From Corynebacterium gallinarum (GTDB taxonomy: Bacteria > Actinomycetota > Actinomycetes > Mycobacteriales > Mycobacteriaceae): DNA of 64,000 bases. The notes beneath the pieces are model-generated. The model saw only the letters and a list, made by a program, of their open reading frames with translations, did no database searches and was not told the origin of the DNA. This document shows positions 10,812 to 18,721 of this stretch, one piece after another. How positions within the stretch are numbered: position 1 is the stretch's first letter; each line of letters begins with the position of its first letter. Both the position numbers and the translations under genes were made by a program. The DNA lies in assembly GCF_014837045.1 (NCBI RefSeq), contig NZ_JACSPR010000001.1, forward strand, positions 186,001-250,000. The letters run 5' to 3'.

Positions 10812-12269
10812 TTGACTGATCGTAATTTCAACATGCCAGACACACTCCTCCCCCGGCCGGTTGACCTGGACCGGGTGGAGGATGCTGTGGATGCACTGGG
10901 CTACCAGTTCCTGGCTGCGGATGACCGGTTGCTCCTGCCGTGGCCCAATCACCGCATCTCCATGTACTTCGGCCATGAATCCGGTGTGCATCTGACCATG
11001 CTGGCCCGCATGCGGATGTCGCTGGACCTGTCCATGATCAATGATGTCGCCCATGCGTTGAACAGGTGGAACACCGAGCGCATCGCACCGGCCGCCATGC
11101 TGCATGTGGGTGATCTCGGGGAGATCGAGATCCGGTTCCGCTCCTCGTTGAGCGTGGACGAGGGTGTGTCCACGGATCAGCTCCTCCAGTTCATCCAGCT
11201 GACCATCAACACCGTCGAGATGGCGGTGGATACCGTCATGGAGTTGTTCTCCGAGCTGGACATCACCGGCGCCGGCAGTGAGGAACTGCGTGCCGAACAG
11301 GACGAGGAGGACCTCGTCGCGGAGATTGTCGGTCTGTGGGGCCCACCGTCAGCCAACCGCCACGGTTTCGAGCGCGGTTCCGAAAGCAGGAACATGGATA
11401 CGCCCCGTCACCCCTCCTCCCACCATGATGATCATGACGATCACCCCGATGCGGAGGTTCCCGGCTCCCCGGGCGGGGAGGATGGATCCGAACCTGTCCG
11501 GGAGACCCCGGACGAGCCGTTCCTGCCGATCTTCTCGGAGTTCGCGGGAACGGACCTGACCGGTGGATCGGATGAGTCGGCTGGTTCCTCCGGTCCCGCC
11601 GCCGGTCGCCACCGGGATGATGATGACGACGAGGATCTGCTCGACCTGCTCGCGTCCATGCGTGATCACGGGGACGAGGAGACCACCGGGTTCGATCCGG
11701 TGATCCCGGCTATCGGGGACTCCTCAGTCACGCTGCCTTCTGACGATGACGACCACGATGCCGGTGACCTCACCGACATGACCGACATCGGTGACCGGGA
11801 CCTCTACGACCTGGAGGACAACCACGCGGAATATCCCCGGGAGGTCACCCTCGACCGGGTCCGGGATCACCTCGCCGACATCGGTGTGGTCAAGACCAGC
11901 GGTGAGGATGACTTCCTGGTCGCCTGGATCAATGAGGTGTTCATCGGGTTCTTCATCGACAACGGCCCCACCTTCCTGGTCAAGGGGCACTGGGATCCGG
12001 ACATGGACCCCGACCGGGATTTCATCAAACTGTTCATGATGTGCAACCAGTGGAATGAGCGCTCACTGACCACCAAGGCGTTCTGCCACAAGGACACGCA
12101 GGGGTTGCAGGTGCGGGTGGAATTCGCCGTGCCCACCGCGGAGGGCCTGACCGACGGGCAGCTGCGGCACAATATCGCGCTGTCGATCCATCACATCCTG
12201 CAGGCGGTTGATTCCCTCAGCATCGAGGCCACCGGTTCATCGATCGTCGACTGGCCCGACCAGAATTAG
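10812..12269 (+). CDS. Protein with two YbjN-like domains joined by an acidic linker
   Basis: A 485 aa soluble protein. Residues about 15-165 and 345-480 look like two copies of the YbjN fold: each begins with a short helix and a strand giving the pattern DRVEDAVDALGYQF or DRVRDHLADIGVV, and each carries a helix with NRWN or NQWNERS. Between them lie about 175 residues extremely rich in Asp, His, Glu, Ser and Gly, probably disordered. YbjN proteins resemble type III secretion chaperones in fold, and their role in Actinobacteria is not settled. The start is TTG at 10812, with AAGGAC about 14 nt upstream; ATG at 10833 is the alternative and has no ribosome binding site. Its 3' end overlaps the convergent membrane gene by 33 bp. 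Confidence 0.75.
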   Translation: MTDRNFNMPDTLLPRPVDLDRVEDAVDALGYQFLAADDRLLLPWPNHRISMYFGHESGVHLTMLARMRMSLDLSMINDVAHALNRWNTERIAPAAMLHVGDLGEIEIRFRSSLSVDEGVSTDQLLQFIQLTINTVEMAVDTVMELFSELDITGAGSEELRAEQDEEDLVAEIVGLWGPPSANRHGFERGSESRNMDTPRHPSSHHDDHDDHPDAEVPGSPGGEDGSEPVRETPDEPFLPIFSEFAGTDLTGGSDESAGSSGPAAGRHRDDDDDEDLLDLLASMRDHGDEETTGFDPVIPAIGDSSVTLPSDDDDHDAGDLTDMTDIGDRDLYDLEDNHAEYPREVTLDRVRDHLADIGVVKTSGEDDFLVAWINEVFIGFFIDNGPTFLVKGHWDPDMDPDRDFIKLFMMCNQWNERSLTTKAFCHKDTQGLQVRVEFAVPTAEGLTDGQLRHNIALSIHHILQAVDSLSIEATGSSIVDWPDQN

Positions 12270-12851
12270 GCCGGTGTCCGGAGCCTCATCGTCCGGGGCG
12301 TCCAACGGTGTGACGAAGACGGCGCACCAGTACATCAACACCGCCAGAAACGGCGCCATGAACAGGGCGCTGCCGGGTTGGATGGGTGGAACCACCTGGA
12401 AGGTCTCCCCCACCCCGGCGGCATGCTCGGACGGATCGCCGTGCAGCAGGGTGGCCACGGTGTCACCGAAGGCGAGGAAGGTGGCCGCCCCGAGCAGGCT
12501 GACCAGACCGATCCAGATCAGCATGGGCAGGCCCCGGGTGGATTCCGACCGGAGGAACACCACCAGGGTGATCACCGCACCGATGATCCCGGTGCTGATG
12601 GCGAACCAGATGAACCCGGTGAAGGCCACATCCGCCTCAACGGCGATGGAGGCGGTCTCTGCGTCCTCGACATAGGCGGTGTAGGTGGGGCGCAGTAGCC
12701 CCCACACCATCCCGCCCAGGGCGTAGACCACCAGGGACAGCGCCAGGACCCCCGCGTACACGCCGGTGTTGCGACTGGGCCGGCGGGACCGCCGTGGGGC
12801 GGGCATCGGGGGTTCGGGTGCTGCGGTGTAGCCCTGGTACGGGTTGCTCAT
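12237..12851 (-). CDS. Four-helix membrane protein, unknown function
   Basis: A 204 aa protein with a proline-rich, basic N-terminal 30 residues (PPMPAPRRSRRPSRN) followed by four hydrophobic segments at roughly 33-55, 79-100, 110-128 and 160-178, and an acidic C-terminus. I do not recognise a named domain. ATG at 12851 was chosen over an upstream codon because a TAACCT -10 box (12860-12865) lies 8 nt before it, predicting a leaderless mRNA. The last 33 bp overlap the end of the convergent YbjN gene, so both C-termini are encoded on opposite strands of the same DNA. Confidence 0.72.
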   Translation of the reverse strand: MSNPYQGYTAAPEPPMPAPRRSRRPSRNTGVYAGVLALSLVVYALGGMVWGLLRPTYTAYVEDAETASIAVEADVAFTGFIWFAISTGIIGAVITLVVFLRSESTRGLPMLIWIGLVSLLGAATFLAFGDTVATLLHGDPSEHAAGVGETFQVVPPIQPGSALFMAPFLAVLMYWCAVFVTPLDAPDDEAPDTGLILVGPVDDR

Positions 12852-12859
12852 GGAGTGCC

Positions 12860-12865
12860 AGGTTA
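12860..12865 (-). promoter_or_regulatory. -10 box of leaderless membrane-protein gene
   Basis: TAACCT on the minus strand, 8 nt before the ATG at 12851. Confidence 0.4.
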
Positions 12866-12917
12866 CCGTCACCTACGTACCCGACCATAAAAGCGCTTGT
12901 CGACGCCTCCCCCACAA

Positions 12918-13691
12918 TCACTCCCACTGGATATCGGTCAGATCCATCCCCTCCTGCTGTGCCTGTGCCTCCACCAGCGAGAGCAGATACTCAGCCCGGC
13001 CCTGGTAGGTGGCGTTAAACCGTTCGTCCTGGATATACATCCGCGCGAGCAGCACCTGCTTGGATCTGCTGATCTCATACCACTGGCCGATGGACTCACG
13101 GTGGCGTTCCACCAGCTCAGCGGCCTCGTCGGACCCGGGTGCCACATCGCGTTCGGCGGCATCAACCAGGTCCGACACGAAGGCATCCTGTTCCTGCTTG
13201 ACGCGGTGCCAGTCCGCCCGGGTCATCTGTTCCTGGACTTTGCGGGACTGTTCCCATTCGGGGGTTTCACCCCACCGTTGTTCGGCTTCGTCCTGGTATT
13301 CGGGTTTCCAGCTGCCGCCGAAGAGTTCCACCTTCTCCTCGATGCTCATGTCCCTGTCATTCATGGTGTCCTCCCTGAGGATGTCATCAACTGCCCGGAC
13401 CATCCGGTGCAGCTGACCGATACGCTCAACCAGAAGTTCCCGTTGTCGTCTCAGCGCGTGGGAGGCATCCCCCGGGGCGGCCAGCAATCCGGCGATCTCA
13501 CCCAGGGGGAGTCCGACCTCGCGGTAGACCAGAATCTGCAGCGCGGTCTCGAGGTCCTCCCCGGTGTACACCCGGTGGCCGGACCAGGTCCGGTGGCTCG
13601 GCACGAGCAGGCCGATGGAATCCCAGTACCGCAGGGTGCGGGTGCTGACGCGGAGAATCTCGGCTGCCTCGCCGATCTGGTAGTCGGTCAT
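12918..13691 (-). CDS. MerR-family regulator with TipAS effector domain
   Basis: A 257 aa regulator. The N-terminus, YQIGEAAEILRVSTRTLRYWDSIGLL, is a MerR winged helix-turn-helix; it is followed by a dimerisation coiled coil (about 78-112). Residues about 135-245 resemble the TipAS domain (WGETPEWEQSRKVQEQM and RMYIQDERFNATYQG), which in Streptomyces TipA binds thiopeptide and other ligands. The upstream ATG at 13709 is rejected because it lies inside the operator palindrome; ATG at 13691 has the same 37-bp distance to TTGACC as the ATG of the HEAT gene at 54455. The regulator probably controls its own promoter. The ligand is unknown. Confidence 0.88.
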   Translation of the reverse strand: MTDYQIGEAAEILRVSTRTLRYWDSIGLLVPSHRTWSGHRVYTGEDLETALQILVYREVGLPLGEIAGLLAAPGDASHALRRQRELLVERIGQLHRMVRAVDDILREDTMNDRDMSIEEKVELFGGSWKPEYQDEAEQRWGETPEWEQSRKVQEQMTRADWHRVKQEQDAFVSDLVDAAERDVAPGSDEAAELVERHRESIGQWYEISRSKQVLLARMYIQDERFNATYQGRAEYLLSLVEAQAQQEGMDLTDIQWE

Positions 13692-13708
13692 GGTTACAGT
13701 CTCCGCCA

Positions 13709-13728
13709 TGACGCGGCGTCAAGGTCAA
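13709..13728 (-). promoter_or_regulatory. MerR-type promoter/operator of the TipAS regulator
   Basis: On the minus strand TTGACC (13728-13723), one base, then the perfect palindrome TGACGCCGCGTCA (13721-13709), then a -10-like GAGACT that begins 19 bp after TTGACC and ends 6 nt before the ATG. A palindrome inside a 19-bp spacer is the hallmark of MerR-activated promoters. The same arrangement recurs at 54471-54492. Confidence 0.75.
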
Positions 13729-13752
13729 GAGCAGGCACAAAAAGACAGGAAA

Positions 13753-13785
13753 AAACCCTGAAGGGTGGTGTCCACTTCAGGGTTT
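13753..13785 (-). terminator. Rho-independent terminator of the lipoprotein gene
   Basis: Perfect 10-bp stem AAACCCTGAA / TTCAGGGTTT with a 13-nt loop, followed on the minus strand by a run of T. It lies 18 bp after the stop of the gene at 13804-14499. Confidence 0.88.
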
Positions 13786-13803
13786 CATCAACTAACGGTG
13801 CGA

Positions 13804-14499
13804 CTAGTCGCAGAACTTCCACTGGCCGCCTTCGCGGAGGAAGCGCTGGGTTCCGGAATCGGTCTGTCCGTTGGCGGAGGCCACCACCCAGGCGGAGGCG
13901 CTGTTGCCATCAACCTGGATGTCCGTGATGGAGTCCACGGTGCCCGGGTCGGCACCGGGGATCTGGTTCAGGGGCACATCCGGGATGGTGCTGAAGTCCA
14001 GGGCTGCGGCGCCACCGTTGGCCTCGATGACACGGCCACAGGTGTTGCGGGGGATGTACTCCATCATCGAACGCAGGGTGGTGTGCTGCAGGGAACCACG
14101 AACGAGGGATTCAATGGCTGCGGCATCCTCCGGGCTGGCGGCCCGGCCACCCTCGACCGGCGCGAGGCTCTGGTAGGTGATAACCGGTTCAACCGGGACA
14201 TTCTGCTGGGGGGCAGGTTGGCGCACAGCAGGCTCGGATGCAGGGGTCGGGGCGGGCTCCTGACCATCCTGTTCGGGTGCTTCCTCGGCCACCTCATCCG
14301 TGGTGGTCTCCTCCTGTGAGGACTCCTCGGATGTGCCCTCCCCGGTCACCTTGGTGGTGGTCGTGGTGGAGGACGAGGTCTGCTTGGTGGTCGATGATGC
14401 GGTGGTGTCCTCATCATCACTGCCGCAGGCAGCCAGCACAAGCGGAGCCACCATGATGGCGGCGACGGCGGCCTTCTTCGCAGAAATACGAATGGACAA
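13804..14499 (-). CDS. Secreted lipoprotein with low-complexity linker
   Basis: A 231 aa protein with a lipoprotein signal peptide: basic start, hydrophobic core and lipobox LAAC with the lipidated Cys25. Residues about 28-85 are rich in Thr, Ser and Glu and probably form a flexible linker in the cell wall. The C-terminal 140 residues form a compact domain with one Cys in PRNTCGR and one in the terminal WKFCD, likely a disulfide outside the cell. It ends in a strong terminator and starts divergently from the TetR gene. No enzymatic motif is visible; the function is unknown. Confidence 0.82.
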   Translation of the reverse strand: MSIRISAKKAAVAAIMVAPLVLAACGSDDEDTTASSTTKQTSSSTTTTTKVTGEGTSEESSQEETTTDEVAEEAPEQDGQEPAPTPASEPAVRQPAPQQNVPVEPVITYQSLAPVEGGRAASPEDAAAIESLVRGSLQHTTLRSMMEYIPRNTCGRVIEANGGAAALDFSTIPDVPLNQIPGADPGTVDSITDIQVDGNSASAWVVASANGQTDSGTQRFLREGGQWKFCD

Positions 14500-14611
14500 G
14501 TTCTTCTCCTGTAAGTCATCAACACGTTCGCGCCCCTTGGGTGAGACACGAGTTGGCTCCGCTCACCCTATCAAGTCAGAGGGGGTCGGTGCCGTTTTAA
14601 CGGCTGTCATT

Positions 14612-15184
14612 ATGCTGGCAATCGTGCAATTGAACCAGGGAACCATCATTGATGCCGCCATCTCCATCCTCAATTCCTATGGACTGGCCGATATGACGAT
14701 GCGCCGGGTGGCCAAACAACTCGAGGTCGCCCCGGGTGCTCTCTACTGGCATTTCAAGAACAAGCAGGAACTGATCGGTGCGACAGCACGCAGGATCCTG
14801 GAACCCTTGTTGACACAGCGGGGTGAAGAAGGCGTCGACAAGCTCGACGCGACGACCACGTGCGCGCAGTTACGCGCGCTGATGATCAGCCACCGGGATG
14901 GCGCGGAGGTGGTCAGCGCGGCGCTCAGCGACGCCACCCTGCACGATGAGCTGGAAACCCTCATCGCCGCGTCCCTGCCCACCCAGGAGGGTGTCGGGGC
15001 ATTCACGCTGCTGCATTTCGTCATCGGCGCCGTCCTGGCGGAACAGACGCAGCGTCAGCTCAAGGAACTCACAGGCGGTGACGACACCCTAGTCAGCGGG
15101 GATTTCGAGGCCTTTGAGGAGCGGTTCCTGACAGGCATAAGAATCATCATTACCGGTCTAGATGCGCTCGGCAGGATAAGATAG
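14612..15184 (+). CDS. TetR-family transcriptional regulator
   Basis: A 190 aa regulator. Residues about 8-55 form the TetR helix-turn-helix: IIDAAISILNSYGLADMTMRR, with VAPGALYWHFKNKQELIG as recognition helix and following helix. The C-terminal half is an all-helical ligand domain without identified effector. The open frame extends upstream to 14300, but that part overlaps the divergent lipoprotein gene and its promoter. The start used is ATG at 14612; GTG at 14624 is an alternative, and neither has a clear Shine-Dalgarno. It ends 6 bp before glgX, so it may regulate glgX or be its operon partner. Confidence 0.8.
   Translation: MLAIVQLNQGTIIDAAISILNSYGLADMTMRRVAKQLEVAPGALYWHFKNKQELIGATARRILEPLLTQRGEEGVDKLDATTTCAQLRALMISHRDGAEVVSAALSDATLHDELETLIAASLPTQEGVGAFTLLHFVIGAVLAEQTQRQLKELTGGDDTLVSGDFEAFEERFLTGIRIIITGLDALGRIR
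15177..15182 (+). promoter_or_regulatory. Possible -10 box for leaderless glgX transcript
   Basis: TAAGAT overlaps the TetR stop region and lies 8 nt before the glgX ATG. A read-through transcript from the TetR gene is also possible. Confidence 0.35.
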
Positions 15185-15190
15185 CTTCCC

Positions 15191-17893
15191 ATGACATCAA
15201 GCAGTGAACACAGCTATTCCGTATGGCCGGGTGATGCCTATCCGCTCGGCTCGAAATACGACGGTGCAGGCACCAACTTTGCACTGTTTTCAGACGTTGC
15301 TGAAAGCGTCGACCTCTGCCTCGTCGACGAGAACGACAATGAGACCAGGATCAAGCTGGAGGAAAAGGACAACAACGTCTGGCACTGCTACCTTCCGGGC
15401 ATCCTGCCCGGCCAGCGGTACGGCTACCGCGTACACGGTCCCTGGGACCCCGACAACGGCAAGCGCTGCGACTCCAGCAAGTTCCTGGTCGATCCCTACG
15501 CCCGTGCATTCGTCGGTGAATACGACGGCCACCCCTCACTGTTCAGCTACGACATCATGGACCCGGAGAACCCCCACGGTCGCAACACCGAGGACAGCCT
15601 CCCCCACTCCATGAAGTCCGTGGTCGTCAGCCCATTCTTCGACTGGGGCAACGACCAGCTGCCACGCACCCCGTACCACGAGACCGTGATCTACGAGGCG
15701 CATGTCAAGGGCATGACCATGACCCACCCGGACATCCCCGACAACCTCCGGGGCACCTACGCCGGTCTCGCGCACCCCAAGATCATCGAGTACCTGGTGG
15801 ATCTGGGCATCACCGCCATCGAACTCATGCCCGTGCACCAGTTCATGCAGGATGACCGCCTGCGCGAACTCGGCCTGCGCAACTACTGGGGATACAACAC
15901 CTTCGGGTTCTTCGCACCCCAGAACGACTACTCCTCGGCGGACACCCCCGGTGCCGCCGTCGCCGAGTTCAAGGCCATGGTGCGTTCCTTCCACGAGGCG
16001 GGCATCGAGGTCATCCTCGACGTGGTGTACAACCACACCGCCGAGGGCAACCACATGGGCCCGACCATCTCCTTCCGCGGTATCGACAACCAGGCCTACT
16101 ACCGCCTGGTCGATGGTGATGAACGTCACTACATGGACTACACCGGTACCGGCAACTCCCTCAATGTGCGCGACCCGCACTCCCTCCAGCTGATCATGGA
16201 CTCCCTGCGGTACTGGGTCACCGAGATGCATGTCGACGGTTTCCGCTTCGATCTCGCCTCCACCCTCGCCCGCGAACTGCACGATGTGGACCGTCTCGCG
16301 ACCTTCTTCGACCTGGTTCAGCAGGACCCGGTGGTCTCCCAGGTCAAGCTCATCGCCGAGCCCTGGGACATCGGTGAGGGCGGCTACCAGGTGGGTAACT
16401 TCCCACCACTGTGGACCGAGTGGAACGGCAAGTACCGCGACACCGTCCGTGACTTCTGGCGTGGTGAGCCGGCCACCCTCGGTGAGTTCGCCTCCCGCCT
16501 GACCGGTTCCTCGGACCTGTACGCCCACAACGGCCGCCGCCCCACCGCGTCGATCAACTTCGTCACCGCCCACGACGGCTTCACCCTCAACGACCTGGTC
16601 AGCTACAACGACAAGCACAACATGGCCAACGGTGAGGACAACCGCGACGGTGAGTCCCACAACCGCTCCTGGAACTGTGGTGTCGAAGGCCCCACCGACG
16701 ACCCGGAGATCCTGCAGCTGCGCGCGCAGCAGCGCCGCAACTTCCTCACCACCCTGCTGCTCTCGCAGGGCACACCGATGATCTCCCACGGTGATGAGAT
16801 GGCCAGGACCCAGGACGGCAACAACAACGTCTACTGCCAGGACAATGAACTGGCCTGGATCGACTGGGAGCAGGCAGTCGAGCACAAGGACCTGCTGAGC
16901 TTCACCCGCCGTCTGCTGCGCATCCGTGCTGAGCACCCGGTGTTCCGTCGCCGTCGTTTCCTCGCCGGTGGCCCCCTGGGCGCCGATGTGCGCGAACGCG
17001 ACATCGCCTGGTTGGTGCCGGACGGACAGCTGATGACCCAGGACGACTGGGACTTCGCCTTCGGTAAATCCCTCATGGTCTTCCTCAACGGCGATGCCAT
17101 CGTGGAACCGGATTACCGGGGCCAGAAGATGGAGGATGATTCCTTCATCCTCATGTTCAACGCCCACCACGAGGCCATCGACTTCACCCTCCCCCCGGAG
17201 CATTTCGGTATGAAGTGGAAGCTGCTGGTGGACACCACCGAGGCGATCGGCTACCCGCTGGAGGAGCTCACCATCGAGGCCGGCGGCACCCTCACGGTGC
17301 CCGCCCGCTCCAGCATGCTGCTGCGTCAGATCGAGGCACCGGATTACACCAAGCTGGATGAGCGCATCGCGCGCGAGGCCCGCGAGGTGGAAGAGGCGCG
17401 CAAGCGTGAATCCACCGATGCCGAGGCTGCACTGCGTGCCTCCGTGGATGCGGCTCTGGAGGCCGAGGAGGAGGCTGTCCAGCACTTCACCGAGCGCACC
17501 AAGGCCAGCGTCGGTGCCGGTGAGGAGGAATCCGAGGCTGCTGAGGCTGCAGATTCTGCCGAGGCCGCTCCGGAGGAGAACGCCGCGGAAGATATCGATG
17601 ACGCGGAGGAGGTGTCCCCGGAGGCCGCTGCGGAAGCAGATACCGAGGACGACACGGAAGACGACACCGAGGTTGACGGGGAGCCCGACACGGAAGACGA
17701 CTCCGAAGGCGACATCGAGGATGACGCTGAAGACGATTCCTCCACGGAACCCGCAGCTGATGACAAGGTCGTCCATGTCTCCCGCGTGGGCAAACCCGCC
17801 GAGAAGGTTCTCGAGGAGGATGAGGAACTGATGCGCAAGCGTCAGACCGCCGCGCAGGAGGACGACTACGACTCAGCCGAGGATGAGTACTAG
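15191..17893 (+). CDS. glgX: Glycogen debranching enzyme GlgX with long acidic tail
   Basis: A 900 aa GH13 debranching enzyme that hydrolyses alpha-1,6 branches in phosphorylase-limited glycogen. An N-terminal beta-sandwich (about 10-160) precedes the barrel. Catalytic residues visible are nucleophile Asp354 in FRFDLA, acid/base Glu390 in IAEPWDIG and Asp462 in TAHDGF. The conserved enzyme ends near residue 713; the last 185 residues are an unusual tail, first a charged helix (ERIAREAREVEEARKR), then Glu/Asp/Ala-rich sequence with repeated TEDD and EDD units. Typical bacterial GlgX has about 660-720 residues, so this tail is an addition whose role is unknown. With TreY and TreZ it links glycogen to trehalose. 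Confidence 0.95.
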   Translation: MTSSSEHSYSVWPGDAYPLGSKYDGAGTNFALFSDVAESVDLCLVDENDNETRIKLEEKDNNVWHCYLPGILPGQRYGYRVHGPWDPDNGKRCDSSKFLVDPYARAFVGEYDGHPSLFSYDIMDPENPHGRNTEDSLPHSMKSVVVSPFFDWGNDQLPRTPYHETVIYEAHVKGMTMTHPDIPDNLRGTYAGLAHPKIIEYLVDLGITAIELMPVHQFMQDDRLRELGLRNYWGYNTFGFFAPQNDYSSADTPGAAVAEFKAMVRSFHEAGIEVILDVVYNHTAEGNHMGPTISFRGIDNQAYYRLVDGDERHYMDYTGTGNSLNVRDPHSLQLIMDSLRYWVTEMHVDGFRFDLASTLARELHDVDRLATFFDLVQQDPVVSQVKLIAEPWDIGEGGYQVGNFPPLWTEWNGKYRDTVRDFWRGEPATLGEFASRLTGSSDLYAHNGRRPTASINFVTAHDGFTLNDLVSYNDKHNMANGEDNRDGESHNRSWNCGVEGPTDDPEILQLRAQQRRNFLTTLLLSQGTPMISHGDEMARTQDGNNNVYCQDNELAWIDWEQAVEHKDLLSFTRRLLRIRAEHPVFRRRRFLAGGPLGADVRERDIAWLVPDGQLMTQDDWDFAFGKSLMVFLNGDAIVEPDYRGQKMEDDSFILMFNAHHEAIDFTLPPEHFGMKWKLLVDTTEAIGYPLEELTIEAGGTLTVPARSSMLLRQIEAPDYTKLDERIAREAREVEEARKRESTDAEAALRASVDAALEAEEEAVQHFTERTKASVGAGEEESEAAEAADSAEAAPEENAAEDIDDAEEVSPEAAAEADTEDDTEDDTEVDGEPDTEDDSEGDIEDDAEDDSSTEPAADDKVVHVSRVGKPAEKVLEEDEELMRKRQTAAQEDDYDSAEDEY

Positions 17894-17905
17894 AATCCGC
17901 TGACG

Positions 17906-18721
17906 TCAGTCCCTTGAGGGGCGCCTGGGTATCACCACCGGGCGCCCCTCATGCATTGTCACCGCCACATTCGCCCCGTAGATCTCGCGGATCCGCGACA
18001 CGGTGAGCACCTCTCCGGCGGTCCCCTCGGCGATCTTCCGGCCGCCTGCCATCATGAGCACGCGGTCGCCGTACTGGGCGGTGAGGGTGAGGTCATGCAT
18101 CGCCGCGATCACGGTGAGCCCGCGGCGGGCACGGACGGAATCAATGAGTTCGAGGGTTTCCTGCGCATGGCCGATATCCAGCGCCGAGGTGGGTTCATCC
18201 AGCAACAGCACCTCGGGTTCCTGCGCGAGTGCTCGGGCCAGACTGACGCGTTGGCGTTCGCCCCCGGACAGGGAGGAGACGAACCGCCCGGAATAATCGT
18301 GCAGGTTGAGTTCATCAAGGCACCGTTGCACCACCTGGGCATCGTGTTTCCCAGGGACCCGGCTGTGGGGGTGACGCCCCAGGAGAACATAGTCATAGAC
18401 ATCCATGCCCTCTGGGATGGTGGGCGTCTGGGGCATCAGTGCAACGGTGCGCGCGAGGTGCCGGCGGTGCCGCGCGGCGGCCGGGCTGAGGGCAATGCGT
18501 GTCGACGCGGCGGTGATGTCGATGTCGGCCACCGTGATCCTCCCGGCTTCCACCGGGAGCACCCTGGCGAGCGCGTGAAGCAGGGAGGTCTTGCCGCACC
18601 CGTTGGGGCCGATGATGTTGACCCACTGTCCACGCCGGACGTGGGTGGTCATCCCGGCCACCGCGGTGCGTTCCGCCCCCGGGTAGCGCACGGATACGTT
18701 CTCACAGTCAACAACGTTCAT
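17906..18721 (-). CDS. ABC importer ATPase (iron-siderophore/B12 type)
   Basis: A 271 aa nucleotide-binding subunit of the FecE/BtuD/HmuV group. Motifs are Walker A GPNGCGKTS, Q-loop LMPQTPTIPEG, signature LSGGERQRVSLARAL, Walker B VLLLDEPTSALD and switch His in AAMHDLTL. ATG at 18721 overlaps the permease stop by 4 bp; the longer open frame upstream lies in the permease gene. It forms an operon with the permease and the binding lipoprotein. The substrate could be a siderophore, heme or cobalamin; the sequence does not decide. Confidence 0.92.
   Translation of the reverse strand: MNVVDCENVSVRYPGAERTAVAGMTTHVRRGQWVNIIGPNGCGKTSLLHALARVLPVEAGRITVADIDITAASTRIALSPAAARHRRHLARTVALMPQTPTIPEGMDVYDYVLLGRHPHSRVPGKHDAQVVQRCLDELNLHDYSGRFVSSLSGGERQRVSLARALAQEPEVLLLDEPTSALDIGHAQETLELIDSVRARRGLTVIAAMHDLTLTAQYGDRVLMMAGGRKIAEGTAGEVLTVSRIREIYGANVAVTMHEGRPVVIPRRPSRD

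Noticed and set aside
11400..11800. Possible metal-binding His/Asp repeat as a separate gene
   Set aside because: The region is in frame with both flanking YbjN-like domains and is best read as their linker.
15536..17776. Minus-strand 746-codon open frame inside glgX
   Set aside because: It is a mirror of the glgX codon bias (high GC at third positions leaves the antisense frame open). Its translation is rich in Val, Gly and His with no domain motifs, and no ribosome binding site is present.
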